Source: CAYNKA01 sp964397655
GTDB lineage: Bacteria > Spirochaetota > Spirochaetia > DTKZ01
Length of the DNA: 64,000 nt
Assembly (NCBI GenBank): GCA_964397655.1
Contig: CAYNKA010000004.1
Location: 124,001-188,000 of the forward strand
Reading direction: 5' to 3'
Within the stretch, counting starts at the first letter, position 1. Each line of letters opens with the position of its first letter. Below, piece after piece: positions 22,951-30,964 of this stretch. Made by a program: the position numbers and the translations under genes. The notes beneath the pieces are model-generated. The model did not search any database and was not told where the DNA came from. It saw nothing but the letters and a program-made list of their open reading frames with translations.

Positions 22951-24032
22951 TAACCTTCTTCGGTCAGAAGCCAGCGGATCATCTCCTTCCGACCTCGCTG
23001 TTTCAGCAGACTTCGTATTGGGGCCGCGTCAAATCCCGCCTCGGCTGGGCCCCGAAGGCCTACGACCTTGGGACGAACGGGGGAGTCGGAGACGTGCTTG
23101 TCGTGGTGAGGAATGTGGCCAGGGATTCGCAGATAGCCTACGTTCCGTACGGTCCCGAGCTTTTACCCGACGACGACCGGCAGGGAGTCTTTCTCGAGGA
23201 ACTGTCGGAAGAACTCAGGGAAAGGCTTCCGAAGACCTGCCTGCTCATTCGTTGGGACCTGCCGTGGGAGTCTCCCTACGCTCGGGAACCGGAGCTGTAC
23301 GACGAGGCGGGCGTGTGGAAGGGGGCGCCTGAGCCGCGCGTCAGGGAGATGAGGATGAACTTCGGCACGAACCGCGGCAGGCTGAGAAAGGCCTTGGGGA
23401 ACGTCCTCCCGACGGATACTGTTCTCGTTTCCCTCTCGGGAAGCGAGGAGGAACTGCTTTCTAGGATGAAGCCCAAGACCCGGTACAACGTGAGGCTCGC
23501 CCTCCGGAACGGCGTGGAAGTCCGCGAGGGCGGACCCGGGGACTTGCCGGCATGGATGGAGCTCTACACGGAAACCGCGGCGAGGAACGGCTTTTTCAGG
23601 CACGGCGAGGAGTATTTTCGGGCGGTTTTCCCGGACGGCAGCGGCGGATCGGGACTTGAAAAAATCAAATTCCTCGTCGCGGAGCGCGAAGGCGTCCCCC
23701 TGGCGGCCCTCTTTCTCGCCGTTTCGTCGACTCGTGCCACCTATCTCTACGGAGCTTCGTCGTCGGGCGGCAGGAGTCTCATGGCCCCCTACGCCCTCCA
23801 GTGGGCGGCGATCCGCACCGCCCGCGCCGAAGGCTGCGACGACTACGACTTGTTCGGCGTCTCGCCCCGGCCCGATCCGAATCATCCCATGTACGGCCTG
23901 TACCGCTTCAAGTCGGGTTTCGGCGGCAGCCTGTTCCATCGGCAGGGCTGTTGGGATTATCCGCTCGACTCCGAGGGCTATGCGGAGTTTCGCGCGCGCG
24001 AACTGGGTGATGCGGGTTTTTACTGCGCCTGA
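22947..24032 (+). CDS. FemAB/FemX-like peptidoglycan interpeptide-bridge aminoacyltransferase
   Basis: 361 residues made of two GNAT-like halves. The second half has the family signature: EEELLSRMKPKTRYNVRLALRNGV region, ELYTETAARNGF, LVAEREGVPLAALFLAV, ATYLYGASSS, APYALQWAAIRTARAEGCDDYDLFGV and YRFKSGFGG. These enzymes add amino acids from aminoacyl-tRNA to lipid II or lipid I side chains. Treponemal peptidoglycan is known to contain ornithine and a glycine bridge, which would fit such an enzyme; that link is inference. Coupled to the upstream secreted protein by a 4-nt overlap. Confidence 0.85.
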   Translation: MITFFGQKPADHLLPTSLFQQTSYWGRVKSRLGWAPKAYDLGTNGGVGDVLVVVRNVARDSQIAYVPYGPELLPDDDRQGVFLEELSEELRERLPKTCLLIRWDLPWESPYAREPELYDEAGVWKGAPEPRVREMRMNFGTNRGRLRKALGNVLPTDTVLVSLSGSEEELLSRMKPKTRYNVRLALRNGVEVREGGPGDLPAWMELYTETAARNGFFRHGEEYFRAVFPDGSGGSGLEKIKFLVAEREGVPLAALFLAVSSTRATYLYGASSSGGRSLMAPYALQWAAIRTARAEGCDDYDLFGVSPRPDPNHPMYGLYRFKSGFGGSLFHRQGCWDYPLDSEGYAEFRARELGDAGFYCA

Positions 24033-24160
24033 AGTCCGCTGAATCGAATATCGGAAACGGGAATATCGCTGGTCCCCTTTGCCGAATCGAGGTTTTTTCA
24101 GTATATTTTCGATATTCTCAATACCGACGAAACCTACGAGAAAATGACGGAGATCCATCC

Positions 24161-26029
24161 ATGTCCAAACATCAATTCCAGACCGAGGTGGCGCAGCTTC
24201 TCCATCTCATCATCCATTCCCTGTATTCCCACAAGGAGATCTTCCTCAGGGAACTCATCTCCAACTCTTCCGACGCCCTCGACAAGCTCAAGTATCTCAA
24301 CCTGACCGAGGAATCCTTCAAGAGGCTCAAATTCGATCCGAGGATCGACATCCTCTTCGACGACAAGGACAGGAAGACCCTCACCGTCTCCGACACCGGC
24401 ATCGGCATGAACGAGCAGGATCTCGTGGAAAACCTGGGCACCATCGCCAGATCGGGGACCCGTCTTTTCCTCGACCGGCTCTCCGGCGACAGCAGGAAGG
24501 ATTCCAACCTGATCGGACAGTTCGGAGTGGGGTTCTACAGCTCCTTCATGGTGGCGGACAAGGTCGAAGTCCTCACGAGGAAGGCGGGCGAGGACAAGGC
24601 CTGGCTCTGGACGAGCGACGGCAAGGGGGACTACGACATCGTCGAGGCTTCGAGGGACGGATGGGGCACCACGGTTACCCTGCACCTCAACGACGAAGGC
24701 AGGGAGTACGCTTCCCGGTGGAAGACCGAGGACGTGATAAGGAAATATTCCAACCACATCGCATTCCCGATCCTTCTGCATTACGAGAAGACCCTCTACG
24801 ACGACAAGGGCAAGGAGAAGGGGAAGGAAAGCGCGGTCGAGCAGGTCAATTCCGCCTCGGCGCTGTGGAAGAGGCCGAAGAGCGAACTCAAGGACGACGA
24901 CTACAAGGAATTCTACAAGACCATCTCGCACGACTCGGACGATCCCCTCTTCTACATCCATACGAAGGCGGAAGGAGCGCAGGAATACACGACGCTCTTC
25001 TTCGTCCCGAAGAAGGCCCCCTTCGATCTCTATCAGGTGGATTACACGCCCGGAATCAAGCTCTACGTGAAGAGGGTCTTCATCACCGACGACGACAAGG
25101 AGCTCATGCCGACCTATCTGCGGTTCCTTCGCGGCGTCATCGATTCCGAGGATCTGCCGCTGAACGTGAGCAGGGAGATCCTCCAGCAGAACAGGATATT
25201 GCACAACATCAAGAACGCCTCGGTGAAGAAGGTCCTCGGAGAGTTCAGGCGGATCGCCCTCGAAGACAAGGAGAAATACGCGGAATTCGTGAAGGAGTTC
25301 AACCGGCCGCTCAAGGAAGGTCTCTACTCGGATTACGAGAACCGCGAGACCCTCCTCGAGCTCGTTCGGTTCAAGTCGACGAAGGTCGACGGCTTCACGA
25401 GCCTGGAGGAATACAAGGCCAGGATGCTGCCGGATCAGAAGGCGGTCTATTACATCACCGGGGAAAACGAGGCTGCCCTCAAGAATTCCCCCCTCCTCGA
25501 GGCTTACGCGAAAAAGGACATCGAGGTCCTCGTCATGGACGACGAGATCGACGAGATCGTTGTCCCCACGATCGGAAAGTACAAGGACACGGAGCTCAAG
25601 GCCGTGAATCGGAGCGACGCCGGGGACGATCTCAAGGCGGATCAGGACAAGGAGAAGGAGAAGGAAGCCGTCCCCGTAGTCGAAAAGATCAAGAAGGCCC
25701 TGGGCGAACGGGTGAAGGACGTGAAGGTTTCGGTGCGGCTCTCGGATTCTCCTTCCTGCATCGTCACCGACGAGAGCGATCCGACCTTCAAGATGGCGGC
25801 CATGCTCAAGGCGATGGGGCAGAAGGATCTTCCGGAAACCAGACCCATCCTCGAAATCAATCCCGACCATGAAATCGTGAGAAAATTGAAGGAAACGGAG
25901 GAAGCGGTCCTCGTGGAGGACGTGAGCTTCCTGCTGCTCGAGCAGGCCCTGCTCCTGGAAGGCGTCGAGCTCAAGGACCCGGCGGCGTTCGTGAAGCGGC
26001 TCAACCGCGTCATGGGCCGGGCGGTATAG
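24161..26029 (+). CDS. htpG: Chaperone HtpG (bacterial Hsp90)
   Basis: 622 residues, full length. GHKL ATPase domain at the N-terminus: LRELISNSSDALDKLKYL with the catalytic Glu and Asn, VSDTGIGMN, and GQFGVGFYSSFMVADKV. Middle domain with the catalytic Arg region NVSREILQQN, and the C-terminal dimerisation domain ending LLEQALLLEGVELKDP. No internal stops. Start by family N-terminus and GGAG 9 nt upstream. A VOC gene follows after 9 nt. No CIRCE element was found upstream. Confidence 0.97.
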   Translation: MSKHQFQTEVAQLLHLIIHSLYSHKEIFLRELISNSSDALDKLKYLNLTEESFKRLKFDPRIDILFDDKDRKTLTVSDTGIGMNEQDLVENLGTIARSGTRLFLDRLSGDSRKDSNLIGQFGVGFYSSFMVADKVEVLTRKAGEDKAWLWTSDGKGDYDIVEASRDGWGTTVTLHLNDEGREYASRWKTEDVIRKYSNHIAFPILLHYEKTLYDDKGKEKGKESAVEQVNSASALWKRPKSELKDDDYKEFYKTISHDSDDPLFYIHTKAEGAQEYTTLFFVPKKAPFDLYQVDYTPGIKLYVKRVFITDDDKELMPTYLRFLRGVIDSEDLPLNVSREILQQNRILHNIKNASVKKVLGEFRRIALEDKEKYAEFVKEFNRPLKEGLYSDYENRETLLELVRFKSTKVDGFTSLEEYKARMLPDQKAVYYITGENEAALKNSPLLEAYAKKDIEVLVMDDEIDEIVVPTIGKYKDTELKAVNRSDAGDDLKADQDKEKEKEAVPVVEKIKKALGERVKDVKVSVRLSDSPSCIVTDESDPTFKMAAMLKAMGQKDLPETRPILEINPDHEIVRKLKETEEAVLVEDVSFLLLEQALLLEGVELKDPAAFVKRLNRVMGRAV

Positions 26030-26038
26030 GAGGATAGT

Positions 26039-26467
26039 ATGATCTCGAGATTGGAGCACGTAGGCCTCAGCGTATCGGACCTGGACCGCTCGATCGCCTT
26101 TTACCGGGACCTTCTCGGCCTCGAGGTGCTTCGGGTGATCGAGGCCGGCCCGACCATGAGGCTCGGCGACATCGTGGGCATGCCGGGCTGCTCGGCGAGG
26201 ATCGCCCACATGATGAAGGGCGACGAGATGCTCGAGCTGTTCGAGTACAAGAGCCCGAGGGGAAAACCCGTCCCGGCGGACCGGAGGCAGGCCGACCTCG
26301 GCCTCGTTCACGTCGGCTTCACCTCCACGGACACGCGGGGCGATTACGAGCGCCTCAAGGCGGCCGGAGTCACCTTTCTGAGCGAGCCGGTGGAATTCCG
26401 CCCGGGAGTCTGGGTAGTGTATTTCCGCGGCCCGGACGGCGAAGTCGGGGAGCTCAGACAGTCGTAA
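26039..26467 (+). CDS. VOC-family (glyoxalase/bleomycin-resistance fold) protein
   Basis: 142 residues in two beta-alpha-beta-beta-beta units. Opens with RLEHVGLSVSDLDRSIAFYRDLLGLEVL (His8 a probable metal ligand), then Glu in MLELFEYKSP, His in LGLVHVGFTS and Glu in DGEVGELRQS near the end, the usual H/E/H/E metal set. Could be a lactoylglutathione lyase, methylmalonyl-CoA epimerase or dioxygenase relative; substrate not assignable. GGAGG 5-6 nt before the ATG; probably co-transcribed with htpG. Confidence 0.85.
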   Translation: MISRLEHVGLSVSDLDRSIAFYRDLLGLEVLRVIEAGPTMRLGDIVGMPGCSARIAHMMKGDEMLELFEYKSPRGKPVPADRRQADLGLVHVGFTSTDTRGDYERLKAAGVTFLSEPVEFRPGVWVVYFRGPDGEVGELRQS

Positions 26468-26471
26468 AGAA

Positions 26472-26519
26472 GGCGACACCGAAGGCGCTCGCCCAGGCGG
26501 CACCGAAGGCGCTCGCCAA
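26472..26519. repeat. Two tandem 24-bp units, each a potential stem-loop
   Basis: Units 26472-26495 and 26496-26519 match at 22 of 24 positions. Each begins GGCGA or GGCGG and ends TCGCC, so each can fold into a 5-bp stem with a GC-rich loop. They fill the junction between two convergent genes; no T-tract follows. Confidence 0.7.
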
Positions 26520-26530
26520 GGCGCGGGCTC

Positions 26531-27181
26531 TCAACGGAAGCGCAGGATTTCCCAGTTCCGTTTCCGGGCGAGGCTCTTCAGCTTGGGGTCGGGATTGACC
26601 GCCACGGGGTGGGCAACCGTCTCGAGCAGCGGAAGATCGTTGATGCTGTCCGAATAGAAGGAACTCTCCTCCGGGCTGCCCTCGTTTTTTTCGAGGAAAT
26701 CGAGCACGAATTTCTTCTTCTCCTCGCCGTAGGCCGGAAAGCCCGTGAGATGGCCGCTGGTGTAACCGTCGATGAATTCGAGGTTGCTGGAGATGGAATC
26801 CCTCACGCCGAGATAATGCGCGAGGGGCTCGATGAGCAACGAGAGCGACGACGAGGCGAGAACGACCCGTACTTTTTCGCTTTGGAGCTTCGCGATGAGT
26901 TCCCTCGCGCCCGTGTACACGTCGCGTCTCACCCAGTGCTCGAAGCTGGCCAGTGCCACGGCCTGAATTTCCTCGAAACTCTTGCCCTTCAGGAATGGGA
27001 TCTCTCGGTTGAGACGCTTGATCGGCATCATGCCGAGGCGGTAGAAGAAATAATAGACGGGCATGAGAAGAAGGGCCGACCGGGGAAACATGCCGGTCCT
27101 CACTCCCATGAAGGCGAACCTCCGGCCCGTGGAATGCCGGGTTATCGTGTGGTCAACGTCGAAGAACGCGAATCGTCTCAT
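26531..27181 (-). CDS. HAD-IB family phosphatase (SerB-like)
   Basis: 216 residues. HAD motif I FFDVDHTIT at residues 6-14, a helical cap with hydrophobic stretches (ALLLMPVYYFFYRLG), motif II VLASSS, motif III Lys in EEKKKFV and motif IV FYSDSINDLPLLE. Members include phosphoserine phosphatase and lipid-linked phosphatases; the hydrophobic cap favours a membrane-associated substrate, but the adjacent serine dehydratase genes make a serine-related role tempting. Its ATG follows the sdaAA stop by 6 nt with AGGAAGG just before, so it is the third gene of the sda operon. Confidence 0.87.
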   Translation of the reverse strand: MRRFAFFDVDHTITRHSTGRRFAFMGVRTGMFPRSALLLMPVYYFFYRLGMMPIKRLNREIPFLKGKSFEEIQAVALASFEHWVRRDVYTGARELIAKLQSEKVRVVLASSSLSLLIEPLAHYLGVRDSISSNLEFIDGYTSGHLTGFPAYGEEKKKFVLDFLEKNEGSPEESSFYSDSINDLPLLETVAHPVAVNPDPKLKSLARKRNWEILRFR

Positions 27182-27187
27182 ACCTTC

Positions 27188-28063
27188 CTACCGGATCCTC
27201 TCTTTGTATTCTTTTCCGGTCGGAGTGGCCGCGAGGCCTCCTTCCGCGCTTTCCTTGATCGACGAGGGAAGCGAGGCTCCTATCTCCCTGAGCGCTCCGA
27301 CGACTTCGTCGAAGGGGATCGCGCTGTCGACGCCGGACAGGGACAGCTGGGCCGCGGTGATGGCCTGGACGGCCACGAAGGCGTTTCGCTTCACGCAGGG
27401 GACCTCCACGAGGCCCGCCACCGGGTCGCACGCGAGTCCGAGGCTGTTCTTCAGGGAAAGCGCCGCCGCGTTGAGCCCCCTGCCGAAGTCGCCGCCCGCG
27501 AACCGGACGAGCCCGGCGGCTGCCATCGCCCCCGCGACCCCGCATTCGGCCTGGCATCCGCCTTCGGAACCGGCGAGGGTGGCGCGCTGGGCGACGAGGA
27601 CTCCGACGAGACCCGCGACCGTGAATGCTGCGCGGAATCCGGCCCGGTCCCCGGCCTTTCCCCTCGCGTCGCGGTAGGCCCAGAGGACGCCGGGAACGAT
27701 GCCGCAGGATCCGGCCGTGGGGAAGGCTATGACCTTGCCGCCGCAGGCGTTCACCTCGGAGACGGCGAGCGCGTAGGTCACGGCCTTGAGGAAGAACTCG
27801 TCCTCCACGAGGGGATTCCGCGCCTCGCGGAGGATTCCCGCGGCCCCTCGGGTGAGGCCTGAATACGAATGCTGCGGGGTCTCGAGGCCCTTTCGGAGAG
27901 CGGCCCCCGTCACCTCGATCCTCCGGTCGATCTCTTCGACGATCTCCTCCTCGGTCTTTCCCTGGAGGAAGGCCTCGCGCTTCACGGTGAAGTCCTCCGG
28001 GGAGAGCCCGGTCTCGGCGAGGAGGGCGATGAGGTCTGCCGATGTGTGGAAAACGGTCTTCAT
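27188..28063 (-). CDS. sdaAA: L-serine dehydratase, alpha subunit (iron-sulfur)
   Basis: 291 residues, catalytic subunit of the two-subunit [4Fe-4S] L-serine ammonia-lyase (serine to pyruvate plus ammonia). Conserved NACGGKVIAFPTAGSCGIVPG, AGSEGGCQAECGVAGAMAAAGL and DPVAGLVEVPCVKRNA carry the cluster cysteines. N-terminal residues 1-90 are the helical lead domain. Its ATG overlaps the sdaAB stop by 4 nt, giving stoichiometric coupled translation. Supports serine as a carbon or energy source. Confidence 0.95.
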   Translation of the reverse strand: MKTVFHTSADLIALLAETGLSPEDFTVKREAFLQGKTEEEIVEEIDRRIEVTGAALRKGLETPQHSYSGLTRGAAGILREARNPLVEDEFFLKAVTYALAVSEVNACGGKVIAFPTAGSCGIVPGVLWAYRDARGKAGDRAGFRAAFTVAGLVGVLVAQRATLAGSEGGCQAECGVAGAMAAAGLVRFAGGDFGRGLNAAALSLKNSLGLACDPVAGLVEVPCVKRNAFVAVQAITAAQLSLSGVDSAIPFDEVVGALREIGASLPSSIKESAEGGLAATPTGKEYKERIR

Positions 28064-28743
28064 ACCGGCAACCTCGGTACATAGACGGTTTCGTAGACCG
28101 CGGGCAGGTTTTCGACCTGCTCGATCACCTGGGAGCCGATGACGCCGTCGACCTCGATGAGAAGCAGCGCGTCCTGGCCCTTGTCCTTGCGGAGGGACAT
28201 GGTGCCCGCGATGTTGATCCTGTTGGCGGCGAGAATGTGCGACACGATCGCTATGACTCCGATCTCGTCGTGGTGAAGGACGATGAGGGCGTCGAAGACG
28301 CCGGTGAGCGAAACCTCGTAGCCGTTGATCTCCTGGATGAGGATGCGCCCGCCTCCTACGGAAGCCCCCCGGAGGACGAGCCGCTTCGAGTCCGAGGCGA
28401 CGTCGAGAACGACGGTGTTGGGGTGCCAGTCCTCCGGAAATTCGTACACCGGGACGATGGAGTAGTCTACCTTCTCGCGGGCGGCCAGGACAGGGCTCTC
28501 CGAAATCCGTTCGTCGTCGGCGTCGCAGCCGAGGAGTCCGGCGAGGACGGCCTTGTCGCTTCCGTGGCCCTTGTAGGTGTAGGCGAGGGATCCGTAGAAT
28601 CGGATCTCGGCCTTCCTCACCGGACCTTGGAGGATGAGACCCGCGATTTTTCCGATTCTGGCGACTCCCGCAGTGTGCGAACTCGAAGGCCCGATCATCA
28701 CGGGCCCGAAGATGTCGAGAAACGATACTTTATTCGTAGACAT
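28060..28743 (-). CDS. sdaAB: L-serine dehydratase, beta subunit
   Basis: 227 residues. N-terminal catalytic-side domain SFLDIFGPVMIGPSSSHTAGV with the SSSHT substrate motif, and a C-terminal ACT domain (SLTGVFDALIVLHHDEIGVIA, IAGTMSLRKDKG). The start is set at 28743 because the promoter -10 at 28768-28763 implies transcription begins near 28757, which excludes the two Met codons at 28764 and 28761. GGAA sits 7 nt upstream. First gene of sdaAB-sdaAA-HAD. Confidence 0.94.
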   Translation of the reverse strand: MSTNKVSFLDIFGPVMIGPSSSHTAGVARIGKIAGLILQGPVRKAEIRFYGSLAYTYKGHGSDKAVLAGLLGCDADDERISESPVLAAREKVDYSIVPVYEFPEDWHPNTVVLDVASDSKRLVLRGASVGGGRILIQEINGYEVSLTGVFDALIVLHHDEIGVIAIVSHILAANRINIAGTMSLRKDKGQDALLLIEVDGVIGSQVIEQVENLPAVYETVYVPRLPV

Positions 28744-28762
28744 ACACGTTCCGAATGCCATC

Positions 28763-28791
28763 ATACTAAGGTTGTTCGCGGCATTTTGCAA
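28763..28791 (-). promoter_or_regulatory. Promoter of the serine dehydratase operon
   Basis: TTGCAA (28791-28786), 17-nt spacer, TAGTAT (28768-28763); predicted leader about 14 nt. Confidence 0.6.
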
Positions 28792-28893
28792 GCCGCGGCC
28801 GCCGCTGTGCCGGAACGGGCGCAGGGGAGACTTTCCGGCGGGTACCCGGCGGCCGGCCTGGATTTTTCGTTCGAGAGAGATTAGGGTTGAGGC

Positions 28894-29820
28894 ATGAAAG
28901 AGAGTTTCTCCGATCTCGTTTTTTCCGAAGAAGCCTCCGAGGCGCTCGCATCTGGCCGGCCGCTCGTAGCCCTCGAATCCACGATCATAGCCCACGGAAT
29001 GCCCTATCCGGACAACCTGTCCGTCGCGCTCCGCGCCGAGGAGGAGGTGAGGAAGGCCGGGGCCGTCCCCGCGACCGTCGCGGTCCTCGGCGGACGATTC
29101 CGCGTCGGTTTGGAAAGGAAGGACATCGAGTTCCTCGCGACCTCCCGCGGCGTCGCGAAAGCGAGCAGAAGGGACCTGCCCGGAGTGCTGCTCGCGGGCG
29201 GAAACGCGTCAACGACGGTCGCATCCACCATGTTCATAGCGGCGCGGGCCGGAATACGCGTTTTCGCGACCGGCGGCATGGGGGGCGTTCATCGGGGCGC
29301 CACGGAGAGTTTCGATATCTCCGCGGACCTTCCCGAGCTCGCGAGGACGAACATCGCACTCGTATCGTCGGGGGTAAAGGCCATCCTCGACATAGGACTC
29401 ACCTTGGAATATCTCGAGACCCTCGGGGTTCCGGTCGTCGGCTACCGAACCGACGAGTTCCCGGCGTTCTATACGCGGGAAAGCGGCTTTCGGGTCGACC
29501 TCCGGCTCGATTCGCCGGCGGAATGCGCGAAACTCCTCGCGCTGAAATGGCGGAGCGGACTCGAAGGGGGAGTCCTCATCGCGAACCCGGTCCCGGGGGA
29601 ATTCGCGATGGAACGCGAGGCGGTCGAGGCCGCCGTGGAGAAGGTAGTGGCGGAGGCGAAGCGCGAGGGCGTCCGCGGCAGGGAACTCACGCCTTTCCTT
29701 CTCGCCCGGATCAAGGACGTCACCGGAGGAAGGAGCCTCGCGGCGAATGCGGAACTCGTCTTTTCGAACGCCCGGCTCGCCTCAGCGATCGCGAAGGAAC
29801 TCGCGGCCACCCGTTCCTGA
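28894..29820 (+). CDS. psuG: Pseudouridine-5'-phosphate glycosidase
   Basis: 308 residues. Splits pseudouridine 5'-phosphate into uracil and ribose 5-phosphate. Family motifs: VALESTIIAHGMPYPDNL at the N-terminus, GNASTTVASTMFIA, FATGGMGGVHRGA, DISADLPELARTNIALVSSG, VPVVGYRTDEFPAFY and the C-terminal GRELTPFLLARI. A PsuK kinase is not adjacent; uracil made here could link to the NCS2 permease 5 kb away only by shared pathway. GGGTTGAGG precedes the ATG. Confidence 0.95.
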   Translation: MKESFSDLVFSEEASEALASGRPLVALESTIIAHGMPYPDNLSVALRAEEEVRKAGAVPATVAVLGGRFRVGLERKDIEFLATSRGVAKASRRDLPGVLLAGGNASTTVASTMFIAARAGIRVFATGGMGGVHRGATESFDISADLPELARTNIALVSSGVKAILDIGLTLEYLETLGVPVVGYRTDEFPAFYTRESGFRVDLRLDSPAECAKLLALKWRSGLEGGVLIANPVPGEFAMEREAVEAAVEKVVAEAKREGVRGRELTPFLLARIKDVTGGRSLAANAELVFSNARLASAIAKELAATRS

Positions 29821-29848
29821 ATCGGCGGCCTCTCCTTCCGCGGCAGCT

Positions 29849-30877
29849 TCATGTCCGTTCCGTCTTCCACTCCTCCCAGAACGCGACGCTCTTCTTCAGG
29901 AGCTTCGGGATCTCGAGTCCGTAGGGACAGCGGCTCATGCAGACTCCGCACTCTGCGCAATCCCGCGCCTTTTTCGCGGCGTCGTCCACGAAGGCGATCG
30001 CGCGGTCGCGGGGCATGCGTTTGATCATGCTCTTCATGCTGAGGATCGTGCTTATCCTGATCTCCTTCGGACAGGGCTGGCAGTAGTCGCAGCGGTGGCA
30101 CCATTCGGAGCCGAGCTCCGTGCGGAGCGCCTCGATCTTCGCGAGCTCGCCCGCTTCGAGCGGCCTTGGATTTCCGACGATCGAGACCATTTCCTCGACC
30201 TCCTCGATCTTTTCCATGCCGGGATCGGGGACTATATGGCCGTGGCGGAGGAGATAGCGCATCGCCGTCCCCGCCTCCTCGAGGAGTCCACCTCCCATGG
30301 GTTTCATGGCGATGAAGCCGATGCCGAGGGCCTTCGCGAGGGGAATCGCCTCTTTCTCGGCCTCGGTGTCGATGAAGTTGACGGGAAGCTGCACCGATTC
30401 GAATTTCCCGCTTTTCATGATTTCGATCGCGAGGGGTACGCTGTGGGAGCTGAAGCCGGGGTGACGGACCTTGCCCGCCTTCACGGCCTCCATGAGTCCC
30501 TCGAAGGCTCCGCCGGGGCCCATGATGGTCTCGAGGCCCTTTCGGGTGCTCACGTTGTGATGCTGATAGATGTCGATGCAGTCGACGCCGAGCCGCTTCA
30601 GGCTGAGGTCCAGGTGCTCGAGAAAGGTCTTCTTGTCCTGAGCGGGCGACTTGGAGGCGAGGACGATGTCGCTTCTCTTGTACGGCTTGATGGCCTCGCC
30701 GATTTTTTCCTCGCTGTCCGTATAGCCGTGGGCCGTGTCGATGAAGTTGATCCCGAGGTCGATTCCGCGCCTTACGACCTTGACCGCCTCCTGCCGAGGC
30801 AGCCGCATGATGGGGATGCCGCCGAAGGCCAGCCGGCTCACCCTGAGTCCGGTTCCGCCGAATGGTATTTTTTCCAT
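29849..30877 (-). CDS. Aldo/keto reductase with C-terminal two-cluster ferredoxin domain
   Basis: 342 residues. AKR barrel at 1-~265: GGIPIMR, the catalytic Asp/Tyr in NFIDTAHGYTDSEEKIG, the Lys in VLASKS and the His in IYQHHNV. The C-terminal ~75 residues add two [4Fe-4S] motifs: C-x2-C-x2-C-x2-CP near 273 and C-x2-C-x2-C-x3-CP near 318. Such proteins are redox enzymes of unsettled substrate in anaerobes. The start lies 7 nt after a promoter -10 with no ribosome site. Convergent with psuG. Confidence 0.9.
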   Translation of the reverse strand: MEKIPFGGTGLRVSRLAFGGIPIMRLPRQEAVKVVRRGIDLGINFIDTAHGYTDSEEKIGEAIKPYKRSDIVLASKSPAQDKKTFLEHLDLSLKRLGVDCIDIYQHHNVSTRKGLETIMGPGGAFEGLMEAVKAGKVRHPGFSSHSVPLAIEIMKSGKFESVQLPVNFIDTEAEKEAIPLAKALGIGFIAMKPMGGGLLEEAGTAMRYLLRHGHIVPDPGMEKIEEVEEMVSIVGNPRPLEAGELAKIEALRTELGSEWCHRCDYCQPCPKEIRISTILSMKSMIKRMPRDRAIAFVDDAAKKARDCAECGVCMSRCPYGLEIPKLLKKSVAFWEEWKTERT

Positions 30878-30884
30878 GGAGCGG

Positions 30885-30913
30885 ATTGTAGCCGGACGCG
30901 CGCTTTTTTTCCA
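30885..30913 (-). promoter_or_regulatory. Promoter of the aldo/keto reductase, predicted leaderless
   Basis: TGGAAA (30913-30908), 17-nt spacer, TACAAT (30890-30885), 7 nt to the ATG at 30877. Confidence 0.55.
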
Positions 30914-30964
30914 GCCGGTCGACGCCCGCGGCCCAGACGGAGGACCCTCGCGGGGCCTCCTGTC

